Assembly: GCA_028289325.1 (NCBI GenBank)
Contig: JANQQN010000126.1
Location: 1 to 32,334, forward strand
Reading direction: 5' to 3'
Length of the DNA: 32,334 nucleotides
Source of the DNA: Myxococcota bacterium
Lineage (GTDB): Bacteria > Myxococcota > Kuafuiibacteriia > Kuafuiibacteriales > Kuafuiibacteriaceae
Shown: positions 15,326 to 21,491 of the stretch, one piece after another
Layout of the letters: each line of letters begins with the position of its first letter
Position numbering within the stretch: position 1 is the stretch's first letter
The notes under the pieces: model-generated
Seen by the model: the letters and a program-made list of their open reading frames with translations, nothing else
Told to the model about the DNA's origin: nothing
Databases searched by the model: none
Made by a program: the position numbers and the translations under genes

Positions 15326-16144
15326 ATGGCGACGTACGCCATCGGCGACCTCCAGGGGTGCTACGACACGTTTCAGCGGCTCCTGGAACGCATCGCGTTC
15401 GAACCCGATCGCGACGAGATCTGGTTGGCCGGCGACCTGGTCAACCGTGGTCCTGGCTCACTGTCCGTTCTGAGATGGGTCAAAGAGCACGACTCGTGCT
15501 GCCGGGTCGTGCTCGGCAACCATGACGTGCACCTGCTCGCCCGCGCGCGCGGTCTCGAGGGCCGGCGCCGGCGCGATACCCTCGAGGGTGTCCTTCAGGC
15601 CCACGATCGCGACGATCTGATCGAGTGGTTGCGCCATCAACCCCTTCTTCAGCGCAAAGGCAACCGCGTCATGGTCCACGCCGGGCTTCTGCCGCGATGG
15701 ACCCTCGATGAGGCCGAGGCTCGGGCCCTTCGCGCGCAGGAGGTATTGCAGAGCGACAAGCTCGACCGGCTGCTTCGTCGGAGCTCGCCGGACCTCGCGA
15801 TGGACGCTGCGGTCGCTGACGCCCGGGAGACGGTCGCGGTCATGACTCGGGTGCGTATGCTGGCCATGGACGGCAGTCCCCGCTTCGCCCATAAGGGTCC
15901 GCCTGAAGGCGCACCGCCCGGTCAGCAAGCCTGGTACGCGGCGCGCCACCAGCGGTCCAAAGACGCGACGGTCCTCTTTGGGCACTGGGCCGCGCTCGGC
16001 TTTCGGGCCATCGACGGCGTGGTCCCGCTCGACAGCGGCTGCGTGTGGGGCCAGACGTTGACCGCGCTCCGACTGGACGACGACAAGGTCTTTCACCAGC
16101 CCAACGCCGAGAGCAAAGACAGCATCGACGGGGAAATGGACTGA
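15326..16144 (+). CDS. apaH: Symmetrical bis(5'-nucleosyl)-tetraphosphatase
   Basis: Calcineurin-like metallophosphatase that splits Ap4A into two ADP, controlling stress-induced dinucleoside polyphosphates and Np4 caps on RNA. The 272-residue product has the family metal motifs in order: GDLQGCYD (from residue 7), GDLVNRGP, GNHD, VHAGLLP and FGHWAALG. ATG 15326 is preceded by GGGGG as ribosome-binding site. It lies 66 bases after htpG on the same strand and may share its transcript. Its stop is only 16 bases from the end of the convergent coiled-coil gene. Confidence 0.95.
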   Translation: MATYAIGDLQGCYDTFQRLLERIAFEPDRDEIWLAGDLVNRGPGSLSVLRWVKEHDSCCRVVLGNHDVHLLARARGLEGRRRRDTLEGVLQAHDRDDLIEWLRHQPLLQRKGNRVMVHAGLLPRWTLDEAEARALRAQEVLQSDKLDRLLRRSSPDLAMDAAVADARETVAVMTRVRMLAMDGSPRFAHKGPPEGAPPGQQAWYAARHQRSKDATVLFGHWAALGFRAIDGVVPLDSGCVWGQTLTALRLDDDKVFHQPNAESKDSIDGEMD

Positions 16145-16160
16145 CGCGGGACGACGCCCG

Positions 16161-16580
16161 TTAGGCTGCCCCGGCCGAAATCTCTTCCGTGGCGCCGCCG
16201 AGCGGCAGCTCAGGGTCTCCGGCTTTCTTTCGACGACGCCGTTTGGCCGTCGGTCGGCTTTTGCTCGATGACGCGGCGCCCCCCAGCCCCGCGCGGATGG
16301 GCTGGAGGTCGTCGAGCAGCGCCTCATCGCCCTGCGCGTACACTTCGAGGTACGACAAGGCGCGGCGACCGAGAGCGCGGACTTCGTCGAGCTCAGCGTC
16401 GAAGGCGCGCTGCGCCTCGTCGAGCGCTTGGCGAGCGTCGTCGACGGCGCGGCAATGCTCAGCGAGCCGGTCGCACGCTTCCGCAAGCGTCTCGCCGTCT
16501 ATCCCCGGAAATCGAACGTCGACCAAGCGACTCTCGAACAGGCCCATCAGCTCGCGCAGAGGGGCCGGAATTTCTTGCAT
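16161..16580 (-). CDS. Uncharacterised coiled-coil protein with basic tail
   Basis: Protein of 139 residues with no assigned function. The N-terminal segment (MQEIPAPLRELMGLFESRLVDVRFPGIDGETL) leads into a long amphipathic helix rich in Ala, Glu, Asp and Arg (about 35-95, including ARQALDEAQRAFDAELDEVR) that should form a coiled coil. Then comes ALSYLEVYAQGDEALLDDLQ and a basic Lys/Arg tail (SKSRPTAKRRRRKK), which could bind nucleic acid. ATG 16580 is preferred because candidate -10 TATACA lies about 25 bases upstream; ATG 16604 and GTG 16622 are in frame but would place the start within or before it. I recognise similar Myxococcota proteins only as hypotheticals. Confidence 0.65.
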   Translation of the reverse strand: MQEIPAPLRELMGLFESRLVDVRFPGIDGETLAEACDRLAEHCRAVDDARQALDEAQRAFDAELDEVRALGRRALSYLEVYAQGDEALLDDLQPIRAGLGGAASSSKSRPTAKRRRRKKAGDPELPLGGATEEISAGAA

Positions 16581-16661
16581 CGACTCGTTATTGTCTGAAC
16601 GCATGTATAGGTGGTCGCACACTCGGGATCAGCGCGCAACTCACCCTCCGACGAACAGGAG

Positions 16662-16684
16662 CCTCGGCTGCAGATCAGCCGAGG
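16662..16684 (-). terminator. Strong stem-loop at the stop codon of the winged-helix gene
   Basis: CCTCGGCTG (16662-16670) and CAGCCGAGG (16676-16684) form a perfect 9-bp stem with a 5-base loop. The stop codon of the minus-strand regulator gene (16675-16677) lies at the stem-loop border, so the last codons of the gene are inside the stem. It is placed as a terminator for that gene, before the next minus-strand gene begins. There is no T-run. Confidence 0.45.
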
Positions 16685-16995
16685 ACCAGTCGAAGGAGCC
16701 GGTCGACGGTCACATGGCGCTCGACGTCGTGGCGAAGGTGGAGCTGCCGGTTGACCTGGTACCGATTACGCCGGCCCTCTTTGGTCACATGCAGGTAGCC
16801 GGCCTCCTGGAGGTCGGCCACGATACGCTGCACCGCCCGCTCCGTGATGCCCACCCGGGCCGCCACATCCCGCAACCGGAGGGTCGGCTCGTCGGCCAAG
16901 CAAAAAAGTACATGCGCGTGGTTGGTCATAAACGTCCACGCCGCATGGGTCGTAGCCGTGCCGTTGGCGGCATGGGAGCTGTCGCTCGTGGTCAT
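16675..16995 (-). CDS. Small winged helix-turn-helix (MarR-like) regulator
   Basis: DNA-binding protein of 106 residues. Sequence order is THAAWTFMTNHAHVLFCLADEPTLRLRDVAARVGITERAVQRIVADLQEAGYLHVTKEGRRNRYQVN, cited here by its parts: NHAHVLFCL (helix 1), LRLRDVAARVGITERAVQRI (helix-turn-helix) and KEGRRNRYQV (wing). There is no ligand-binding or dimerisation extension beyond a short C-terminal helix, so the effector is unknown. ATG 16995 (MTTSDSSHAANG) is chosen; a TTG 17 codons earlier (17046) is possible, but neither has a clear Shine-Dalgarno. It is divergent from the phosphatase/kinase operon over a 430-base region that includes the junction RNA candidate, so regulation of that operon is possible. 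Confidence 0.8.
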   Translation of the reverse strand: MTTSDSSHAANGTATTHAAWTFMTNHAHVLFCLADEPTLRLRDVAARVGITERAVQRIVADLQEAGYLHVTKEGRRNRYQVNRQLHLRHDVERHVTVDRLLRLVLG

Positions 16996-17236
16996 TGTGC
17001 CGATCTGATCGCTATTCACCGCAAGAATGTTGTACCGCGAAATCAACGGACGGTGGAACGACGTTTGCCCATTCCAGTCGATTGTTTCGTGACTATCGGG
17101 GTTTTGTTGCCAGCCGAACCCAGGAGTGGGTCTAAGATGGAGCGTTATCCCAGGTAGGCTCGACCAACTTTGCTGGGCCGAAGGGGCAGGCGAGTGCTTT
17201 TGAACGGCGTCGGAACCTTACGCGGAGGCGACGATG
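16996..17236. other. Non-coding upstream part of the divergent region
   Basis: No gene is supported in this stretch. Short frames on the minus strand (17132-17317) would cross the structured element and show no family resemblance. TAAGAT at 17133-17138 could be a plus-strand -10 but has no -35 at suitable distance; TTGTTG lies 23 bases upstream of it. TTGAAC at 17200-17205 is a -35-like hexamer without a matching -10. A transcript entering the RNA element at 17237 therefore has no certain promoter. Confidence 0.4.
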
Positions 17237-17393
17237 GCTAGTCACCTGTCTCAGAGGTTCTTCACAGAAGAGCGCGGGAGACAGGGGAGCTAGAGCGGAG
17301 CCTGCGGAGCGATGCAAGGCCGTCTAGGCGCCTGGATCGGGGGTTCCGAGCAGAACGAAGTTCTGTAAGGAATCAAAGATCCAGGTGACTAGC
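17237..17393 (+). ncRNA. Candidate four-way-junction RNA upstream of the phosphatase/kinase operon, copy 2
   Basis: Complementary segments nest exactly. P0: GCTAGTCA (17237-17244) with TGACTAGC (17386-17393). P1 starts at the next base: CCTGTCTC (17245-17252) with GAGACAGG (17278-17285), then a symmetric 6x6 loop and TCTTC-ACA-GAAGA. P2: GCCTGC (17300-17305) with GCAAGGC (17314-17320), one A bulged. P3 ends at the base before P0 resumes: CCTGGATC (17331-17338) with GATCCAGG (17378-17385), 3x3 loop GGG/AAA, GGTTCC/GGAATC, 3x3 loop GAG/TAA, CAGAAC-GAA-GTTCTG. The two 3x3 loops can be read as purine-purine or wobble pairs. The box AGGCCGTCTAGGCGC (17317-17331) covers P2 and the P2/P3 joint and recurs after thrS. 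The element ends 32 bases before the phosphatase start codon, so it may be a leader regulator or a stand-alone RNA. It matches none of tmRNA, SRP RNA, 6S or RNase P by their conserved cores. Confidence 0.55.
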
Positions 17394-17425
17394 GTTGGCT
17401 CGATGGATTCAGTAGGCGTGCGACG

Positions 17426-17902
17426 GTGAGCGATCCGACCCGAATCCTGTTCGTATGCTTGGGCAACATCTGTCGGTCGCCGACCGCGGAGGGCGTGTTC
17501 CGGGCCCTCGCCGAGCGACGGGAGATGGCCGCGGGCTTGGTGATCGACTCCGCGGGAACGGGAGGCTGGCACGTCGGGGAGCCTGCCGACCGGCGTATGC
17601 AGGCTGCCTGTCGCCAGCGAGGCTACACTTTGACCAGTCGCGCCCGGCAGGTCGCCGATGCGGACTTCGAGCGTTTCGACCTCATCTTCGCCATGGACCG
17701 CGACAACGAGCGGGACCTCTTGGCGCGATGTCCTGACGCCCATCGGGCCAAGATCCGTCTGTTTCGGGAGCTGGATCCCGAACCCGGCTCGCCGGACCTG
17801 CCCGACCCGTATTACGGCGGTCCCGAGGGATTCGAAGAAGTTGTGAACATCGTCGAGCGATGCTCCAAGCGTCTGCTCGACGAGCTGGCGAGCCACCGAT
17901 GA
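17426..17902 (+). CDS. LMW protein-tyrosine-phosphatase family enzyme, probable ketosamine-phosphate phosphatase
   Basis: Cytosolic phosphatase of 158 residues. The P-loop is CLGNICR (Cys11 to Arg17, the CX5R motif) and the general acid is Asp127 in DPYYGG; both are complete. Although the family is named for protein tyrosine phosphatases, members coupled to fructosamine-3-kinase homologues have been reported to act on ribulosamine or erythrulosamine phosphates. Here the next gene is such a kinase with a 4-base ATGA overlap, so deglycation is more likely than protein dephosphorylation (inference). The start is GTG 17426 with a weak AGG upstream; no earlier start codon is available in frame. 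The structured element at 17237-17393 lies directly upstream. Confidence 0.92.
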   Translation: MSDPTRILFVCLGNICRSPTAEGVFRALAERREMAAGLVIDSAGTGGWHVGEPADRRMQAACRQRGYTLTSRARQVADADFERFDLIFAMDRDNERDLLARCPDAHRAKIRLFRELDPEPGSPDLPDPYYGGPEGFEEVVNIVERCSKRLLDELASHR

Positions 17903-18783
17903 CCTTTCCCGAAGCCCAGATCCGGACCGCGCTGGCCGAGGCGTTGGGGACCGACGTCCAGGTGCGAAATCGGACCTCGCTCGCCGGCGGGGACATCAAT
18001 CACGCCGCCCGGCTCGATACGTCGGCCGGCCCGGTCTTCATCAAGTGGCACCTGCAGCCGCCACCCGGCATGTTCTCGGCGGAAGCGAAAGGACTCACCG
18101 CGCTGGCCACGAGCGCAACCGGACTCGTCGTGCCCCGGGTGATCGCGTGGCAAGACTCGGGTGCCGCAGAGCCCGGGTTCCTCATCACCGAACTCCTCGA
18201 CGACAGCGCACCCCCGGCCGCGGACTTCGACGAGGCCCTTGGGGTCGGCCTGGCCGAGCTGCACCAAACCACGCGCTCCACGTTCGGCTTCGAATCCGAC
18301 AACTACATCGGCACTACGCCACAGCCGAACCCGTCTACCGCGACCTGGCTCGCGTTCTATCGAGAGCACCGGCTGGGCCATCAAACCCGGATAGCGCGCG
18401 ATGAAGGCCGGCTGTCAGAGGCCGAGGCTGCGGCCTGCGACCGCTTGTGCGACCGGCTCGACGAGTGGATCACCGAGGCGCCCCCCGCGCTGATCCACGG
18501 TGACCTGTGGTCGGGCAATCTCTTGCGACATTGCGGCCGACCCGCGCTGATCGACCCCGCCGCGTACTACGGACACCCGGAAGCCGAGCTCGGCATGATG
18601 ACGCTGTTCGGGGGCTTCAGCGCGCGCACGTTCGACGCGTACGAGACGCGCGCCGGGCTCGACCCCCAGTGGCGACAAAGGCTGCCGCTCTACCAGCTGT
18701 ACCATCTGCTCAACCACGCCAATCTCTTCGGCGGAGGGTACGTGGGGCAGTCGATGCGGGTCGTTCGGCGCTACGTCGGCTGA
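17899..18783 (+). CDS. Fructosamine/ketosamine-3-kinase family protein
   Basis: Small-molecule kinase of the FN3K (YniA-like) family, 294 residues, acting in the cytosol on sugar adducts of protein lysines; phosphorylation destabilises the adduct and starts its removal. Visible features are the nucleotide-binding N-lobe (GGDINHAARL, then VFIKWH with the catalytic Lys), LGVGLAELHQTT, the catalytic loop LIHGDLWSGNLL and the metal-binding LIDPAAYYGHPEAELG, the last two being diagnostic. Start ATG 17899 overlaps the stop of the phosphatase gene (ATGA), so the two are translationally coupled. Bacterial members often prefer ribulosamines or erythrulosamines over fructosamines. The gene ends 22 bases from the convergent dps. 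Confidence 0.92.
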   Translation: MTFPEAQIRTALAEALGTDVQVRNRTSLAGGDINHAARLDTSAGPVFIKWHLQPPPGMFSAEAKGLTALATSATGLVVPRVIAWQDSGAAEPGFLITELLDDSAPPAADFDEALGVGLAELHQTTRSTFGFESDNYIGTTPQPNPSTATWLAFYREHRLGHQTRIARDEGRLSEAEAAACDRLCDRLDEWITEAPPALIHGDLWSGNLLRHCGRPALIDPAAYYGHPEAELGMMTLFGGFSARTFDAYETRAGLDPQWRQRLPLYQLYHLLNHANLFGGGYVGQSMRVVRRYVG

Positions 18784-18805
18784 CGCTGGTCCTTCGTCGA
18801 TGGGA

Positions 18806-19279
18806 CTACACGAGATGGGCTTCGACCATCCACAGTCGCTTGTCGATACCGCGCGAGACCTCCGTGAACAGGTCGGCGGTATCCGCGTCTTTCAGCTCGT
18901 CGGCGGCCGCGATCGACGCTCGCACGCTCTTGCCGAAGCCCGCGAGCGCGGTGGACAGCGCGTCGACGTGGTCTCGGCCCTGAATGAGACCATCGGGGTA
19001 CGGGGCGAGGGTTGACGCGCTGGTAGCGTGTCGAATCGAGCCCTTTGCTTCTCCGCCGAGAGAGACCGCGCGCTCCGCGATCAGATCGACGTAGTCCTGC
19101 ACCTCGGTGTGCACTTCGTCGAAGAGCTCGTGCAGCGACTGAAACTGCGGCCCCTTCACGTTCCAGTGGGCCTGCTTGGCCTGGGTCATCAGGTCGACGG
19201 CGTCGGCGAGACGCGCGTTGAGGAGGTCGACGACCTTCTGTCGTACGTCGGTGGGCAAGTCGTTCTTGGTCTGATGCAT
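18806..19279 (-). CDS. dps: Dps-family ferritin-like protein
   Basis: DNA-protection and iron-storage protein, 157 residues, expected to form a dodecamer that oxidises Fe(II) at subunit interfaces. The ferroxidase residues are present: His38 in QAHW, His50 and Asp54 in LHELFDE, Asp65 and Glu69 in DLIAER. The order matches Dps of other bacteria. The N-terminal tail (MHQTKNDLPTDVRQK) has only a few positive charges, so strong direct DNA binding is less certain. ATG 19279 has a good AGGAG seven bases upstream. The 100-base gap before it has TTGACT at the right region for a -35, but no good -10, and an 8-base palindrome CTCGCGAG. Confidence 0.94.
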   Translation of the reverse strand: MHQTKNDLPTDVRQKVVDLLNARLADAVDLMTQAKQAHWNVKGPQFQSLHELFDEVHTEVQDYVDLIAERAVSLGGEAKGSIRHATSASTLAPYPDGLIQGRDHVDALSTALAGFGKSVRASIAAADELKDADTADLFTEVSRGIDKRLWMVEAHLV

Positions 19280-19379
19280 CGTAGACTCCTTGCCGCGACA
19301 TGTGAGGACCAGCGGACCCGAGTCAAGCGCGGGGTCTCGCGAGTTTCAGGGGCTCTCACACCTCCTCGGTTGCTGGGGG

Positions 19380-20897
19380 CTAGGCGGCAAGCGCGGACGC
19401 CTGCTCGATGCGATGGACCACCGCGTCCCGCAGGCCTTTCAACAGATCGAGATGCTTGGCGTCGATGCTGTGGGGTCGCCGACCTTCGACGAAGAAGACG
19501 CCGATCGGCTTATCCTTGACCACAATCGGCAGCAGGACCACGTAGCCGGACCCGACCGCTCGGCGCTGGTAGGCGGGCGGGTACGCGACCTGAGCGCCGA
19601 TCGATGAGATATCGCTGATCACAAGATCTTTTTGCTCCTGGATGGCGAGATTGAAGACATCCCGGCCCGAGTTCAAAGGGATCTTGAACCACTGTGCGGC
19701 GCCGTCGAGCGCCTCCCCCAGACCACAGCGATAGGTCAGGGCCGGGTGCGCGGGGTCGCGAATCAAGAACGTGGCCCGAGCGACAGGAGCGAAGCTCATG
19801 CCTCGGAACATGGTCTCGAGCACGACGAGCAAGACGTCATTGAGGGAGCGGAGCCCGGTTCGTTTGGCCTCTTCGATTCCCTCGAGCATGATCGTCTCTG
19901 GACCACCCGCCGCCTCGTGACGCTCGGACCGCGTGCCGATGTCCTCGGTGAGCTGCTTCGGTACCCGTACGAAGTACGATTCGGTGATCTGCTGGACGAG
20001 CTCGCGAGACCGGATGGGCAACCCGAGCAGCGAGGCGTGCTCCTCCATCACCTCCAACGTGTTCGTGATGATGTTTTCCGCGGAGGCCCCGACGGGCCCA
20101 TATCGGCGTTCGAACTCCCCGAACAGAGTGGCGACCGCGGCTTGGGTCGCGGCCGGCTTCGTCTGCGCCAACAGCGCGGTCTTCACTCGGCCGGAGAACG
20201 CGGTCAGCCCGGTCAGGAGCTCGGCGGGCGTGGGCCGCCCCACCGTGCGGACGATGGGTTTGGAATGCATGCACGCGGTCAGAAGCTTGGGAAATTTGAG
20301 CTCCTCGGCCACGGCCATGCCGAGGTCCGCGTGGCTGCTGCCGAGGACGAGGCGCGCCGCCACGGAGACTTTCTTGCTCCGCTCTTTGACCAGGCGACCG
20401 ATCTCTCGCTGGGCCTCCGGCAGGTAGAAGTGCACGAGCAATTCCCCGAAGTGGTGAAAGAGGCCACAGATGAACGCCTCCTCCTCCCGCACGGCTTTCA
20501 TGGTGGTCGCGACGCTGCGGGCCACCATTCCCGTGCAGAACGACTCGCCCATCAGGGCCTTGACCTCGTGCGTGGATGGCGACTCCGGCAGGGCGTCGAA
20601 CAGCTTGAGGGTCAAAACGAGGCTGCGAATGGGATTCCAGCCGAGCACCACGATGGCCCGGGAGATGGTCGTCACCTCATTCGAGCGGCCGTAGATCGCG
20701 CTGTTGACCACCCGCAGGACTTTGTTGGTCAGCGCGTAGTCGTCGAGGATCGCCTGCGCGAGCTCGGTCGCTGACGCGTCCTCGTCGGCGGTGAGCCGAT
20801 TCACCCGAAGAACCGTCTCCGCCATGGCCGGGAAGTCCCCATGTTCATGGAGACGACGGAGGATCTTCGCGCGGACGTTCTCGGAGCTGGTGGCCAA
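19380..20897 (-). CDS. HDOD-domain protein with C-terminal GAF domain
   Basis: Predicted cytosolic signalling protein of 505 residues. The HDOD domain (about 15-215) includes FPAMAETVLRVNRLTADEDAS, VLRVVNSAIYGRSNEVTTISRAIVVLGWNPIRSLV and LFHHFGELLVHFYLPE; like other HDOD domains it lacks a full HD metal site, so it is not expected to be a cyclic-di-nucleotide hydrolase. The middle (220-335) is helical. A GAF-like domain (about 345-495) includes GMSFAPVARATFLIRD, TYRCGLGEALDGAAQWFKIPL and VVLLPIVVKDKPIGVFFVEG. HDOD-GAF proteins often link motility or development signals, but no partner is adjacent. The start appears to be TTG 20897, with AAGGGGGG directly upstream; no ATG or GTG lies nearby in frame. 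It is divergent from the GNAT gene. Confidence 0.88.
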   Translation of the reverse strand: MATSSENVRAKILRRLHEHGDFPAMAETVLRVNRLTADEDASATELAQAILDDYALTNKVLRVVNSAIYGRSNEVTTISRAIVVLGWNPIRSLVLTLKLFDALPESPSTHEVKALMGESFCTGMVARSVATTMKAVREEEAFICGLFHHFGELLVHFYLPEAQREIGRLVKERSKKVSVAARLVLGSSHADLGMAVAEELKFPKLLTACMHSKPIVRTVGRPTPAELLTGLTAFSGRVKTALLAQTKPAATQAAVATLFGEFERRYGPVGASAENIITNTLEVMEEHASLLGLPIRSRELVQQITESYFVRVPKQLTEDIGTRSERHEAAGGPETIMLEGIEEAKRTGLRSLNDVLLVVLETMFRGMSFAPVARATFLIRDPAHPALTYRCGLGEALDGAAQWFKIPLNSGRDVFNLAIQEQKDLVISDISSIGAQVAYPPAYQRRAVGSGYVVLLPIVVKDKPIGVFFVEGRRPHSIDAKHLDLLKGLRDAVVHRIEQASALAA

Positions 20898-20991
20898 ATC
20901 CCCCCCTTCTCAGAAGATCGACCGCTCCGCACGCAACATGATGTTCGCGCCTACGCTTCAAAGCCGCGGTGCCCTGCTCCGCAAGCCTTGC

Positions 20992-21003
20992 TACATTACG
21001 CAG
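20992..21003 (+). promoter_or_regulatory. Possible -10 element placing transcription start at the GNAT start codon
   Basis: TACATT at 20992-20997 lies seven bases before GTG 21004. If it works as a -10 box the transcript would begin at or next to the start codon and be leaderless. No good -35 hexamer is found 16-18 bases upstream, so the call is weak. Confidence 0.22.
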
Positions 21004-21471
21004 GTGAGCAAACCGTTAACTTTGGGGCCCGCCCGGGAGGACGAGCTGCTCCGATTGGCGGCCCTGTCGCGAGATCTCGTCGAGCAGGGCTTGGGCTGGA
21101 CGTACACCGCGACGGCTTTATCCCGGGCTCAACGCCGCCACGATCACGAGCTGGTGGTGGCTCGAAACGAAACTGGTCCCCTCGGCTTCGGCTTAATGCA
21201 GCTCGGTCAGGACACCGCCCATCTGGTGCTGCTGGTGGTCGACGTCCCTTTTCGGCGCCGAGGCATCGCCACCGCGCTGATGGATTGGCTGGAGGTCATG
21301 GCCCGCACGGCGGGGGTCTTCGATATCGACCTCGAGGTTCGGTTCTCTAATCTGGACGCCCGGGGATTCTATCGCCAACGGGGCTACCACCCGGTCAGCC
21401 GCATCGTCGGCTACTACCGCGGGGTCGAGGATGCGGTGCGGATGCGCGCCGATCTGCGCGTCCGCGCCTGA
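21004..21471 (+). CDS. GNAT-family N-acetyltransferase
   Basis: Acetyl-CoA-dependent acyltransferase of 155 residues, substrate unknown. Motif A is clear: VVDVPFRRRGIATALMDWLE around residues 78-97, with the RRRGIA pyrophosphate loop. Motif B follows with NLDARGFYRQRGYHPVSRI. The N-terminal part is short and begins VSKPLTLGPAREDELLRLAALSRDL. GTG 21004 is chosen because the domain begins there; ATG 20939 and other upstream starts would add residues without domain content and overlap the divergent HDOD gene's upstream region. The gene ends 20 bases from the convergent glgB, and a 6-bp stem TCGCCG/CGGCGA (21478-21505) spans that junction. Confidence 0.85.
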   Translation: MSKPLTLGPAREDELLRLAALSRDLVEQGLGWTYTATALSRAQRRHDHELVVARNETGPLGFGLMQLGQDTAHLVLLVVDVPFRRRGIATALMDWLEVMARTAGVFDIDLEVRFSNLDARGFYRQRGYHPVSRIVGYYRGVEDAVRMRADLRVRA

Positions 21472-21491
21472 CCCCGTTCGCCGTCGCGAAT

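Noticed and set aside
17237..17393. Retron-like non-coding RNA, because of the inverted repeats at the ends and a long internal hairpin
   Set aside because: No reverse transcriptase gene is nearby; the next gene is a phosphatase. The typical msr/msd order is not evident.
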